Shown piece after piece: positions 33,358 through 42,097 of a stretch of DNA of 64,000 bases. The DNA is from Streptomyces glomeratus. GTDB lineage: Bacteria > Actinomycetota > Actinomycetes > Streptomycetales > Streptomycetaceae. Under the pieces are notes generated by a model. That model did no database searches. It worked only from the letters and a program-made list of their open reading frames with translations, and was not told where the DNA came from. The translations under genes and the position numbers were made by a program. The DNA lies in NCBI RefSeq assembly GCF_021462825.1, contig NZ_JAKEEB010000033.1:1-64000 (forward strand), written 5' to 3'. The stretch's first letter is position 1; every line of letters starts with the position of its first letter.

Positions 33358-34326
33358 TCAGTGGCGTCTGCGGGCCATCACGAGGGACCCGCCCGCGACG
33401 AGCAGGCCTGCCGCGGCCATCATCAGTCCGCTGACGAACTTGATGAGGTCGCGCGGCGGTTGCGGCGTGGTGACGGCCAGCGTCTGGGCGGTGGGGGTCA
33501 GCTCCGGGGCGGGGGGCTTGGCCGCCGCACTCTTGTGCGCCGGTTCGGCCGACCGGTCCTTGCTCGCGGGCTTGGCCGGCCGGTCCTTGCTCGCGGGCTT
33601 GGCCGACTCGTCCTTGCCCGCAGGCTTGGCCGACTCGTCCTCGCCCGCAGGCCGGGCGGACTGGCCCTTGCCCGACTCCTCGGCCACCTTGCCCGGTTCG
33701 GCCGCCTTGTCCGTGTGTCGGGCGGCGGGGGCGGGGGCCGACTCGATCTGGAACCAGTAGTTGTTCGACTCGCCTACCCAGTCGCCGTCGTTGCCGTCCT
33801 TCCGCACGATCGCGGCCCTCACCAAGACGTCGTTCGGCCGGGCCTTCGTGCTGAGCGCCAGGCGCACCTTCACGGTGAGCTGCCCGTGGGGGGCCACCGT
33901 GAAGCCGGGGAAACCGTCGTCGAAGGGGCCGACCAGCTCCTGCCGGTCGGTATGGGTGAACGTCACCGGGTGCCAGCGGCCGTCCCCGAAGAATTCCAGC
34001 TTGGCCTCGGCGTCCCTCAGCTTGCGCTGCTGGTCGGCCAGGACGACCACCGGGTGGATGTTCTCGCAGGACTGTTCGGTCGCGTTGTGGAGGTCGATGT
34101 ACCAGGTTTGGTCGGCGCCGCCGGGCTTGTAGCTGCCGGGGCCGCCGTGGATGCGGGTGGTGAGGGGGAAGTCGTGGCCGGACGTACCGGAGCAGCTGGG
34201 CCGCGCGTCGGCGACGAGCGCCGCGGCGGGCGCCTGCCTGAGGAGGAGGACGGCGGCGAGCGCACAGGGCAGGAACAGAGACAGTCGAGAAGGTCGAGAC
34301 AGTCGCATGAACATATGAGCTTCCAT
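33358..34326 (-). CDS. Secreted repeat-containing surface protein with C-terminal anchor helix
   Basis: A 322-residue protein. Signal peptide (about 1-35, ending PAAA), a beta-rich ectodomain with two cysteines (RPSCSG, EQSCENI), then a Lys/Ser/Ala/Asp-rich stalk with imperfect repeats (DESAKPAGK, DESAKPASK, DRPAKPASK, DRSAEPAHK), a membrane helix and the tail MARRRH. No LPxTG or LAxTG is present. The stalk probably spans the cell wall. Start ATG 34326; the frame stays open upstream through the minisatellite, which I regard as non-coding. Confidence 0.72.
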   Translation of the reverse strand: MEAHMFMRLSRPSRLSLFLPCALAAVLLLRQAPAAALVADARPSCSGTSGHDFPLTTRIHGGPGSYKPGGADQTWYIDLHNATEQSCENIHPVVVLADQQRKLRDAEAKLEFFGDGRWHPVTFTHTDRQELVGPFDDGFPGFTVAPHGQLTVKVRLALSTKARPNDVLVRAAIVRKDGNDGDWVGESNNYWFQIESAPAPAARHTDKAAEPGKVAEESGKGQSARPAGEDESAKPAGKDESAKPASKDRPAKPASKDRSAEPAHKSAAAKPPAPELTPTAQTLAVTTPQPPRDLIKFVSGLMMAAAGLLVAGGSLVMARRRH

Positions 34327-34438
34327 AGGGGGCGCCCTCCGGGGCGCGCCACGCCTGGAGAGCGGCACTCGGCAGGGGCAAGTCCCCCCGATCAGCGCAG
34401 TGGGCCCACCCTTGTGGAGGGTGTCGACGTGCGCCCCG

Positions 34439-34690
34439 CCCGGGTGCCACTTCGGGCTCTGCCCGGGTGTCGGTCCGCGCCTTGCCCGGGTGCCGCTCCC
34501 CACCCTGCCGGGCGCCACTCCACGCCCTGTCCAGGTGCCACTCCACGCCCTGCCCGGGCGCCACCTCTGCCCCCTGCCCGGGTGCCACCCCGCCTCCCCG
34601 GGTGCCACCCTGCGCCCTCCCCGGGTGTCGCTCCGCACCCTGTCCAGGCGCCACTCCGTACCCTCCCCGGGCGTCACTCCGGACCCGCAC
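34439..34690. repeat. Intergenic minisatellite, unit about 23 bp, about 11 copies
   Basis: Units follow the theme CCGGGTGCCACTCCGCGCCC with 2-4 nt of variation each. They fill nearly all of the 374-bp gap between the surface protein and the ROK regulator, except about 100 bp near the surface-protein start. Confidence 0.85.
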
Positions 34691-34700
34691 CTTGCGGGTG

Positions 34701-35969
34701 TCAGCCCTCCGCCCGCCCGAACAGCGGCGCGAGCAGGAGTTGGGCCGCACCCTCCGCCACCCCGCGCGCCCCTCCGGGGGCGACGCCCACCGGGACACCC
34801 GCGGTCGAGCCCTCCCGCCGGGCCCGCGCGTCGAGGACGGCGCCCACTCCGTGCAGGAACGACTCGGGGTGCGCGGCGACGGTACGGCCTCCGAGGAGCA
34901 CCAGGTCGATGTCGAGCAGCCCGGCCAGGTTCGCGGCGCCCGCGCCGAGGACCCGCGCCGCCTCGGCCACGTCACCGCGTGCGACGGCGGCCAGGCACAG
35001 CGCCTCGATGCAGCCCCGGTCACCGCAGTCGCAGGGCGGCCCGTCCAGCTGGATCACCTGATGCCCGAACTCCCCGGCTCCGGTCCGCGCGCCCCGGTGC
35101 ACGGCCCCGCCGATGACCAGTCCGGCACCGAGTCCGGTCCCGAGGTGCAGATAGGCGAACGACGCGTACGCGCCCCCGACCGCCCCGTCCAGGGCGAGCC
35201 CGAGCGCCGCGGCGTTCGTGTCCTTGTCGACGACCACGGGCATCCCGAGCCGCCGTGCGAGCGCGTCCCGCAGCGGGAACCCGTCCCACTCGGGGAACCC
35301 GGTGACCCGGTGCAGCACACCGTGCAGATGGTCCAGGGGGCCGGGGAGCGCCACGCCGACGCCGAGGATGGGCAGGGGGGTGGGGGCGGGGGTGCCGGTG
35401 GTCCTCCCGGTGACCTCCGCCCCCACGTTCCTCCCGCTCGCCACCGGCCCCGGGCTCCCCCCGTTCAACCCCGGCGCTCCCGCCGCTCCCGCCGCTCCCG
35501 CCGCCCCGGCGCGCAGGGCCTCCACTTCCCGGGCGGCTCCCTCCAGCACGGCCTCCGCGCCGGCGCCCAGGTCCAGCGGCGCTCGCCGATCCGCGACCAC
35601 CGCACCCGTCAAGTCGCAGAGCACGGCCCGCAGTTCGTCCCGGTCGAGGTGGAGTCCCACCGCATACCCCGCCTCCGGCACCAGCCGCAGCACCGTCCGC
35701 GGTTTGCCGCCGGTGGAGGCGCGGCGGCCCGCCTCCACCGCGAGGCCGTCCGCGCGCAGCCGGGCGGTGATCTTGCTGACGGCCTGCGGGGTCAGTCCGG
35801 TCCGCTCCGCCAGTTCCAGCCGGCTGATCCCGGCCTCCCCCGCCGTGCGCAGCAGGTCCAGCACGAGCGCGGCGTTGTGGCTGCGCAGCCCCAGCAGGTT
35901 CACTCCCCCCGCCACGGTTCCCCCGACCCCACGCCTGCCTGTACCCGGTCCCGCATTCGTCCTGTCCAC
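34701..35969 (-). CDS. ROK-family transcriptional regulator
   Basis: A 422-residue protein. N-terminal winged helix (GLRSHNAALVLDLLRTAGEA, SRLELAERTGLTPQAVSKI), then a ROK domain with the zinc motif GHQVIQLDGPPCDCGDRGC and GTGLGAGLVIGGAVHRGARTGAGEFGH. Ala/Gly-rich low-complexity sequence (about 165-200) interrupts the domain. GTG start at 35969. Divergent from the dehydrogenase pair; an inverted repeat lies in between. It probably represses those genes until a sugar binds. Confidence 0.85.
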   Translation of the reverse strand: MDRTNAGPGTGRRGVGGTVAGGVNLLGLRSHNAALVLDLLRTAGEAGISRLELAERTGLTPQAVSKITARLRADGLAVEAGRRASTGGKPRTVLRLVPEAGYAVGLHLDRDELRAVLCDLTGAVVADRRAPLDLGAGAEAVLEGAAREVEALRAGAAGAAGAAGAPGLNGGSPGPVASGRNVGAEVTGRTTGTPAPTPLPILGVGVALPGPLDHLHGVLHRVTGFPEWDGFPLRDALARRLGMPVVVDKDTNAAALGLALDGAVGGAYASFAYLHLGTGLGAGLVIGGAVHRGARTGAGEFGHQVIQLDGPPCDCGDRGCIEALCLAAVARGDVAEAARVLGAGAANLAGLLDIDLVLLGGRTVAAHPESFLHGVGAVLDARARREGSTAGVPVGVAPGGARGVAEGAAQLLLAPLFGRAEG

Positions 35970-35989
35970 ACCCCCATTCTCCCCCGCGC

Positions 35990-36014
35990 TTGCACTTTGG
36001 CAACAGCGTTGCGA
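35990..36014 (+). promoter_or_regulatory. Operator-containing promoter between the ROK and Gfo/Idh genes
   Basis: TTTGGCAAC (35996-36004) and GTTGCGAAA (36008-36016) form an 8-of-9 inverted repeat with a 3-bp centre. TTGCAC at 35990-35995 is a -35-like box, so the repeat would sit between -35 and -10 of the dehydrogenase promoter. Confidence 0.55.
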
Positions 36015-36024
36015 AAGTAGAGCC

Positions 36025-37110
36025 ATGACTGCCACAGCCCCTGGTACTGACACCCCCCTGCGCGTCGGCCTCGTCGGCTTCGGCCTCGCGGGCTCCGTCT
36101 TCCACGCCCCGCTGATCGCCGCAACCGAGAACATGGTCCTCGACACGGTGGTCACCTCGAGCCCCGAGCGGCAGAAGGAGGCGCGCGCCGAGTACCCGGA
36201 CGTGCGCATCGCCGCCACCACGGACGAGCTGTGGCCCCGGGCCGGGGAACTGGACCTGATCGTCATCGCGTCCCCGAACAGGACGCACGTCCCGATCGCG
36301 ACGGCCGCCCTGGAGGCGGGCCTGCCGGTCGTGGTCGACAAGCCGATCGCGGGGACGGCGGCCGAGGCACGCGGGCTGGCGGCCCTCGCCGAGGAACGCG
36401 GCCTCCTGCTCTCCGTCTTCCAGAACCGCCGCTGGGACAACGACTTCCTGACCCTCCGCAAGCTGATGGCCGAAGGCGAGCTGGGCGACGTGTGGCGCTT
36501 CGAGTCCCGCTTCGAGCGCTGGCGTCCGCAGCCCAAGGGCGGCTGGCGCGAGTCCGGCGACCCCGCGGAGATCGGAGGTCTGCTGTACGACCTGGGCAGC
36601 CATGTCGTCGATCAGGCGCTCGTCCTCTTCGGCCCCGCCGCCTCCGTGTACGCCGAGGCGGACGTCCGCCGCCCGGGTGCGCAGACGGACGACGACACGT
36701 TCATCGCCGTCACGCACACCAGCGGCGTCCGCTCCCACCTGTACGTCTCCGCGACGGCGGCCCAACTCGGCCCCCGTTTCCGCGCCCTGGGCTCCGAGGC
36801 GGGCTATGTGAAGTACGGCCTGGACCCACAGGAGGCGGCCCTGCGCGAGGGCCTGCGTCCCGGCCCGGAGTGGGGCCGGGAGCCCGAGTCCCTGTGGGGC
36901 CGCATCGGTGCCGGGGAGTCCCCGCTGAGCGGCGGCGGCCGCCCCGTACCGACCCTGCCCGGCGACTACCCGGCGTACTACGCGGCCGTCGCCAGGGCCC
37001 TGCGCGAGGGCGGTCCGAACCCGGTCACCGCACACGAAGCCGCCGCGGCCCTCGATGTCCTCGAGGCGGCCCGGCGCTCGGCCCGCGAGGGTGTGGCGGT
37101 GGCACTGTGA
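36025..37110 (+). CDS. Gfo/Idh/MocA-family oxidoreductase
   Basis: A 361-residue NAD(P)-dependent enzyme: Rossmann motif VGLVGFGLAGSVFHAP, substrate motif DKPIAG (family EKP), GGLLYDLGSHVVDQAL with the likely catalytic His. It resembles sugar or inositol dehydrogenases acting on C-OH groups. ATG at 36025. It is coupled (GTGA overlap) to the UPF0303 gene and divergent from the ROK regulator, which suggests a sugar-linked role. Confidence 0.88.
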   Translation: MTATAPGTDTPLRVGLVGFGLAGSVFHAPLIAATENMVLDTVVTSSPERQKEARAEYPDVRIAATTDELWPRAGELDLIVIASPNRTHVPIATAALEAGLPVVVDKPIAGTAAEARGLAALAEERGLLLSVFQNRRWDNDFLTLRKLMAEGELGDVWRFESRFERWRPQPKGGWRESGDPAEIGGLLYDLGSHVVDQALVLFGPAASVYAEADVRRPGAQTDDDTFIAVTHTSGVRSHLYVSATAAQLGPRFRALGSEAGYVKYGLDPQEAALREGLRPGPEWGREPESLWGRIGAGESPLSGGGRPVPTLPGDYPAYYAAVARALREGGPNPVTAHEAAAALDVLEAARRSAREGVAVAL

Positions 37111-37640
37111 CGACGACCGCTCCGGGAATCCCCGAACTCGAAGCCCAGGAGCGCCGCTTGACGCTCCCCCACTTCTCCTACGACGACGCATGGGCCCTCG
37201 GCACCCTGCTGGTGGAGCTGGCGCGGGCCCGCAGCGCGCCCGTGGCGATCGACATCCGGCGCGGTGGCCAGCAGCTCTTCCATGCGGCGCTGCCGGGCTC
37301 CACGCCGGACAACGACGCCTGGATCGACCGCAAGCGCCGCGTGGTCGAGCGCTACGGCTGCTCCTCCCTGCTGGTCGGCACCCGCTTCCGCGCCAAGGGG
37401 ACGACGTTCGAGGAGTCCTCCCGTCTGGACCCCGACGTGTACGCGGCCCACGGCGGCGCGTTCCCCATCGCGGTGGAGGGCGCGGGCGTGATCGGCACGG
37501 TGGTGGTGTCGGGTCTGCCGCAGCTGGAGGACCACGCGTTGGTGGTCGAGGCTCTGGAACGGTTCACAGAGGCCCGTCAGGGGCGCACGGGGAACTGCGC
37601 GAGCGGCCAGGGACGGCCCGCGGCCGCCGAACTCCCGTAG
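37107..37640 (+). CDS. UPF0303 (heme-degrading-domain-like) protein
   Basis: A 177-residue protein with LPHFSYDDAWALGTLLVELARAR, VAIDIRRGGQQLFHAALPGSTPDNDAWIDRKRRVVERY and GGAFPIAVEGAGVIGTVVVSGL, the hallmarks of UPF0303/DUF336-related proteins. Members are small alpha-beta proteins whose role is unclear (some bind heme). The GTG start overlaps the preceding stop. It is part of the sugar-dehydrogenase operon. Confidence 0.82.
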   Translation: MTTTAPGIPELEAQERRLTLPHFSYDDAWALGTLLVELARARSAPVAIDIRRGGQQLFHAALPGSTPDNDAWIDRKRRVVERYGCSSLLVGTRFRAKGTTFEESSRLDPDVYAAHGGAFPIAVEGAGVIGTVVVSGLPQLEDHALVVEALERFTEARQGRTGNCASGQGRPAAAELP

Positions 37641-37665
37641 TTCCCCGGTTGTCCCGGCGGAACGC

Positions 37666-38523
37666 CTACGCGTCGCGGAACTCCTGCCGCTGCCGGCCGA
37701 GCCCCTCGATCTCCAACTCCACCACGTCCCCGGCCCGGAGATACGGCTTGGGCTCGGGCCGCCCCATGGCCACCCCCGCCGGCGTCCCGGTGTTGATGAC
37801 GTCACCGGGGTACAGCGTCATGAACCGGCTGACGTACCGCACCACTTCGGCGACGGGGAAGATCTGTTCCGCGGTGGTCCCGTTCTGCTTCAGCTCCCCG
37901 TTGACCCAGAGCCTCAGACCGAGGTTCTGGGGATCGGGTACCTCGTCCGCGGTCACCAGCCACGGTCCCAGCGGATTGAACGTCTCGCAGTTCTTGCCCT
38001 TGTCCCACGTTCCGCCGCGCTCGATCTGGAACTCGCGCTCGGAGACGTCGTGCGCCACCGCGTACCCGGCGATGTACGCCGGCGCCTCCTCGCGCGATTC
38101 CAGATAGCGGGCCGTTCGCCCGATGACGACCGCGAGTTCGACCTCCCAGTCGGTCTTGGCGGACCCGCGCGGCACGAGCACGGTGTCATGGGGCCCGACC
38201 ACCGTGTCCGCCGCCTTGAAGAAGATCACCGGCTCGGCGGGCGGTTCGGCACCGGTCTCGCGGGCGTGGTCGTGGTAATTGAGGCCGATGCAGACGATCT
38301 TGCCGATGCGGGCGAGCGGCGGTCCGACGCGCAGTCCCTCCGCGTCCAGCTCCGGGAGTTCGCCCGACGCGGCGGCGGTGCGGATCCGGTCGAGCGCCGC
38401 GTCGTCGGCGAGCAGCGGCCCGTCGATGTCCGCGACGAGACCCGACAGATCGCGCAGGGTCCCCTCGGCGTCGAGCAGCGCGGGCCGCTCCTCTCCCGCG
38501 GTACCGACGCGCAGCAGCTTCAT
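37666..38523 (-). CDS. Fumarylacetoacetate hydrolase family protein
   Basis: A 285-residue enzyme. KIVCIGLNYHDHARETG opens the FAH domain; metal ligands and the fold are seen in VIFFKAADTVVGPHD, DWEVELAVVIGR, GYAVAHDVSEREFQ, NTGTPAGVAMGRPEP and ending LEIEGLGRQRQE. It probably acts on an acylpyruvate-like substrate or as a hydratase or decarboxylase. It converges on the UPF0303 gene with a 25-bp gap. The gap up to the YidC gene holds only CCGGC-rich low complexity. Confidence 0.88.
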   Translation of the reverse strand: MKLLRVGTAGEERPALLDAEGTLRDLSGLVADIDGPLLADDAALDRIRTAAASGELPELDAEGLRVGPPLARIGKIVCIGLNYHDHARETGAEPPAEPVIFFKAADTVVGPHDTVLVPRGSAKTDWEVELAVVIGRTARYLESREEAPAYIAGYAVAHDVSEREFQIERGGTWDKGKNCETFNPLGPWLVTADEVPDPQNLGLRLWVNGELKQNGTTAEQIFPVAEVVRYVSRFMTLYPGDVINTGTPAGVAMGRPEPKPYLRAGDVVELEIEGLGRQRQEFRDA

Positions 38524-38765
38524 GATCACAATCTCCCTCGATCGCGGCGGCCCGACCGACGGATACGGCAGGAGTGCGGCCGGGTCGCAGCCATCGGAGG
38601 ACCGGTCGATCCTCCAAGGCCAAGGTCCGGCCCGCAACACCCCGTTCACGGACTGGACCGCCCGAACCGGCCCGGCGACCCGCCCGGCAACCGGCTGGCG
38701 ACCGGCCCGGCGACCAGGCCGACGGACCGCCCGGCGGACCGGCCCCGACCCGAGCGCCACCACAC

Positions 38766-39488
38766 TCAGCGGTGGAGCACCGCCCGCTCGACCGCGCTCC
38801 ACGTCGTACTGGTGACCATGTACAGCGCGGCGGCCAGCGGCACCACCGCCACGGTGACCAGGGTGAGGAAGGACAGGAACGGCATCACCTTGGCGACCGC
38901 GCCGAGCCCGGGCACCTGCTCCCCCTCCCCCGCCCGAGCCACGCTCTCGGCCGTCGTCCGCCGCGCACGCCGGAAGGTGAAGGCGGCGACTGCCGCGACG
39001 AACGCGAACAGCCCGAGGTAGACGAGTCCGGCCGATCCGAGGAGTCCGCCGTGGCCGAGCGCGTCCGCCCAGCGGTCACCGAGCGGCGCGGCAAACAGCG
39101 TGTGGGTGAGCAGATCGTTGCCCTCGCCGCCGATCGTGGTGCTCGAGAACAGGTGGTAGAGGAGGAAGAAGGCGGGCACCTGGAGCAGGCTCGGCAGCAG
39201 GCCCGCGAACGGAGTGACGCGTTCGCGGGCGTGCAGTTCCAGAACCGCCCGCTGGAGCCTCTCGGGGTTCTTCGCGTGCTTCCTGCGCAGTTCGGCGATC
39301 TCGGGTTGCAGCCTGGCGCGGGCCTGCTGTCCGCGCGCCGCGGCCCGGGACAGGGGGTGGACGAGAAGTCGTACGAGCGCGGTGAACAGGACGATCGCGG
39401 CGGCCGTCGCGGAGGTGTGGAAGAGCGGCTGAAGCAGGTCTGCGAGCCACTCGACCAGGTCGGCGAACACGGACATGAACGTGGACAT
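38766..39488 (-). CDS. YidC/Oxa1-family membrane insertase homologue
   Basis: A 240-residue inner-membrane protein with about five helices. The core motif ALVRLLVHPLSRAAARGQ carries the conserved Arg, then ELRRKHAKNPERLQRAVLELHARERVTPFAGLLPSLLQVPAF. It is shorter than the housekeeping YidC, so it is probably the second copy many streptomycetes carry. ATG with GGAGGG seven bases upstream. The DUF6412 gene lies upstream in the same direction. Confidence 0.85.
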   Translation of the reverse strand: MSTFMSVFADLVEWLADLLQPLFHTSATAAAIVLFTALVRLLVHPLSRAAARGQQARARLQPEIAELRRKHAKNPERLQRAVLELHARERVTPFAGLLPSLLQVPAFFLLYHLFSSTTIGGEGNDLLTHTLFAAPLGDRWADALGHGGLLGSAGLVYLGLFAFVAAVAAFTFRRARRTTAESVARAGEGEQVPGLGAVAKVMPFLSFLTLVTVAVVPLAAALYMVTSTTWSAVERAVLHR

Positions 39489-39618
39489 GGATGAGCCCTC
39501 CGGGGGTCTCGTCGTGCCGGGAGGAGAAAAAAGGTGTCGGCATGACGACCCGCGCGGGGTCACACGTCTGCGCACGCGTGCGGCGAGCGCTTGGAAACGA
39601 AGAGAAGAGGTGTGGGCC

Positions 39619-39930
39619 CTACGCGGTGGTCGCCGGGAGAGCCCGCCCCGGTGCGCGGGGCCGGCTGCGGCCCGGAGCGTCGGGGTCCCGCTGCGGCAGG
39701 AAGGCGGTGCGGTGCTCGCGGTCGCGCAGGGCCGTGCGCACCCGCGTCGGTGGCACGGCGGGCACGCTGCGGGCGGCGATCAGCGCACAGACGGCGAGTG
39801 CGGAGCCGGCCGCGGCGGTCGCGGCGAAGGCGACGGCGGCGGGCAGGCTGCCGGTGCCGAGGACGGCGACCTCGAGGAGCAGGACGAGCAGAACGGCGGC
39901 GGGGCACAGGTTCACCCGGCTACGGATCAT
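39619..39930 (-). CDS. DUF6412 small membrane protein
   Basis: A 103-residue protein with two membrane helices (about 12-35 and 38-58), then an Arg/Pro-rich cytoplasmic or surface tail (PPTRVRTALRDREHRTAFLPQRDPDAPGRSRPRAPGRA). It is commonly encoded beside YidC homologues in Streptomyces, which suggests a shared role in membrane protein insertion. ATG with GGGAGGG about six bases before it. Confidence 0.7.
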   Translation of the reverse strand: MIRSRVNLCPAAVLLVLLLEVAVLGTGSLPAAVAFAATAAAGSALAVCALIAARSVPAVPPTRVRTALRDREHRTAFLPQRDPDAPGRSRPRAPGRALPATTA

Positions 39931-40004
39931 GGACTGCCCTCCCCTCACACGTCTCACCCTCCTACAGGCTCGGTCCCGTCATACAGGCCCGTCACACAGA
40001 GCCG

Positions 40005-40532
40005 TCACCCATGCTCGATCTCGATCGGCTGCAACAGCCTCCTCGGCTTGAGGATCGCTCGGCTGACCGGATCGGCCGGGTTCGGGTCGAGCCCGGGTCC
40101 CGGCACTACTTCGACGTCCGGAGCGGGCACGACGGTTCCGCAGGCGGGACATTCGCCGTACGAGCCCAGTTCCGTCCCGCAGGACGCGTGCCGGAAGATA
40201 CGCAGCCGGTTCTCGGTGAAGTGGTCACGTCCCCACAGGCTCAGCGCGCGCAGGACGGGCCACAGGGCGATGCCGCGGTCGGTGAGCACGTACTCGTCCC
40301 TGGGCGGCGAGTCCTGGTAGCGGCGCTTCTCGAGGACGCCCTCGGCGGTGAGGGTCTGGAGACGGGCCGCGAGAACGGCGCGCGGGATGCCGAGGTGGAC
40401 GAGGAAGTCGTTGTAGCGCCGTACGCCGTAGAACGCGTCACGCACGACGAGCAGCGTCCAGCGCTCGCCCACGACCTCCAGCGCCCGGGCGATCGAGCAC
40501 TCCTGTGTCGCGTAGTCCTTACCGAGAGCCAT
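40005..40532 (-). CDS. HxlR-family transcriptional regulator
   Basis: A 175-residue protein with the HxlR winged helix: CSIARALEVVGERWTLLVVRDAFYGVRRYNDF, GIPRAVLAARLQTLTAEGVLEKRRYQ, YVLTDRG. Cys12 is the redox-type cysteine of some HxlR regulators; the tail has further cysteines (ASCGTELG, CPACG), perhaps a metal site. It is divergent from the MFS transporter, with three operator copies between them. Confidence 0.88.
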   Translation of the reverse strand: MALGKDYATQECSIARALEVVGERWTLLVVRDAFYGVRRYNDFLVHLGIPRAVLAARLQTLTAEGVLEKRRYQDSPPRDEYVLTDRGIALWPVLRALSLWGRDHFTENRLRIFRHASCGTELGSYGECPACGTVVPAPDVEVVPGPGLDPNPADPVSRAILKPRRLLQPIEIEHG

Positions 40533-40563
40533 GACCCCACTGTAACCACTTTTCAGCCCACGG

Positions 40564-40653
40564 GTTCATTGAACGAATCGACTTTGCCTCTTATTGGTTC
40601 AATGAGCGAACCGACGTGTTACGTTCGGGGCGCGAGCAAGTTCAAAGAACGAA
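40564..40653. promoter_or_regulatory. Three direct operator copies between HxlR and MFS genes
   Basis: GTTCATTGAACGAA (40564), GTTCAATGAGCGAA (40597) and GTTCAAAGAACGAA (40640) share GTTCAnnGAnCGAA. Each has a TTCAnnGAA-like dyad. They lie over the probable divergent promoter and are the likely HxlR sites. Confidence 0.7.
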
Positions 40654-40696
40654 CCTACCGCTCCCGCCCCTCCCATCCGCTCCGGAAGCGCAGGCC

Positions 40697-42085
40697 ATGT
40701 CCCAGTTGGAAACCACCGCAGCCACCGTCACCGCACCCGCGCCCCCAAAGGCCCCACGGGCCACCCCCACCCTCGCCCTGACCAGCGCGGCCACGGCCGT
40801 GGCCCTGATGAACTACACCGCCCCGGTGGTCACGCTCCCCGACACCGTCGCCGCCCTGCACACCCCGGTCTCCGCTCAGGCCTGGCTCCTCAACGGCACC
40901 CCGCTGGGCCTGGCCGCGCTGCTCCTGGTGGCCGGCAGCCTCGCCGACGACTACGGCCGCCGCCGGATCTTCGTGGCCGGCACGGTCGCCCTCGGACTCA
41001 CCGCCGCGCTCGGCGCCTTCACCACCTCGACCTGGCTGTTCACGCTCGCCCGCATCACCCAGGGCGCAGCGAGCGCGGCCATCCTCGCCAGCAGCCTCGG
41101 CCTGCTGGTGCACGCCTACCCGAGCCCGCGCGGCCGGCTGCACGCGACCGGCGTGTGGGGCGCGTTCGTCAGCGGCGGTATCGCGGCGGGCCCCCTGATC
41201 GCCGGGGCGATGCCCACCTGGCGGGCCGCCTACGGCGTTCTCGGCGCCGCTGCGCTCGTGATCGCGGTCCTGTCGGTGCGCACTCTGGCGGAGTCCCGCG
41301 CACCCCGCGCCGGCCGGCCCGACCTCGTGGGGGCAACCGTCTTCAGCCTGGCCCTCGTCTCCCTGGTGGCCGCGCTCACCCTGGGCCGGGACGGCTGGCT
41401 GAGAGCACCGGTTCTTCTGCTGTTCGCCGCTGCCGTGCTCCTGATCCTGGTCTTCGCGCTGGTCGAGCACCGCACCCGCACCCCGATGATCGACCTCACC
41501 CTGCTGCGCCGCCCGCGCTTCCTCGGCTCCTCGGCGGCCGGACTGTTCACGGGCCTCGGGGTGATCGGCCTGTTCAGCTTCCTGCCGGCCCTGCTCCAGC
41601 GGACGCTGGGCCTCTCTGCCATGGACACGGCATGGCTGTTCCTGGTCTGGTCCGGCCTGTCCTTCGCGGTCGCCCTCCAGGCGAAGCGGCTCGCGGGCCG
41701 CGTCTCGCCCCGCCACCAACTGGCCCTCGGCTTCGGGCTGCACGCCGTCGCCGTCCTGACCATGCTCGGCGCGATAGGCGCCCACTCATGGGGGCGGATG
41801 CTGCCCGGCCTGGTGATCGGCGGCGTGGGCAGCGGTCTGCTGAACGCCGCGCTACCGCTGGTCGCCGTGGAGTCGGTTCCCATGGCACGGGCGGCGATGG
41901 GCTCGGGCGCCCAGCAGACGTTCCGCTACATCGGCTCCTGCGCGGGCGTGGCCCTCACCATCGCCCTGGTGACCTCGGGCGGCGGCGCGCCGGCCCACGG
42001 CGCGAACATCGCCCTGATCGTCTCGGCGGGTCTGGCCCTGGTGGGTGCGGCCGGTGTTCTGGCACTGCGGGAGCGGGGCGCCTGA
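40697..42085 (+). CDS. MFS transporter, DHA2-like
   Basis: A 462-residue transporter with about 12-14 helices. AQAWLLNGTPLGLAALLLVAGSLADDYGRRRIFVAG holds motif A (GSLADDYGRRR), and motif C-like GVWGAFVSGGIAAGPLIAG follows, as in drug-proton antiporters. Next to an HxlR regulator with repeated operators it is probably an inducible exporter of a toxic compound. The ATG is at 40697. Confidence 0.87.
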   Translation: MSQLETTAATVTAPAPPKAPRATPTLALTSAATAVALMNYTAPVVTLPDTVAALHTPVSAQAWLLNGTPLGLAALLLVAGSLADDYGRRRIFVAGTVALGLTAALGAFTTSTWLFTLARITQGAASAAILASSLGLLVHAYPSPRGRLHATGVWGAFVSGGIAAGPLIAGAMPTWRAAYGVLGAAALVIAVLSVRTLAESRAPRAGRPDLVGATVFSLALVSLVAALTLGRDGWLRAPVLLLFAAAVLLILVFALVEHRTRTPMIDLTLLRRPRFLGSSAAGLFTGLGVIGLFSFLPALLQRTLGLSAMDTAWLFLVWSGLSFAVALQAKRLAGRVSPRHQLALGFGLHAVAVLTMLGAIGAHSWGRMLPGLVIGGVGSGLLNAALPLVAVESVPMARAAMGSGAQQTFRYIGSCAGVALTIALVTSGGGAPAHGANIALIVSAGLALVGAAGVLALRERGA

Positions 42086-42097
42086 GGCATCGGCCGG

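Noticed and set aside
33358..34677. Extension of the surface protein upstream through the minisatellite
   Set aside because: The frame is open, but the signal peptide starts after the ATG at 34326 and the upstream part would be a repeat of Trp/Arg/Gly peptides without any signal.
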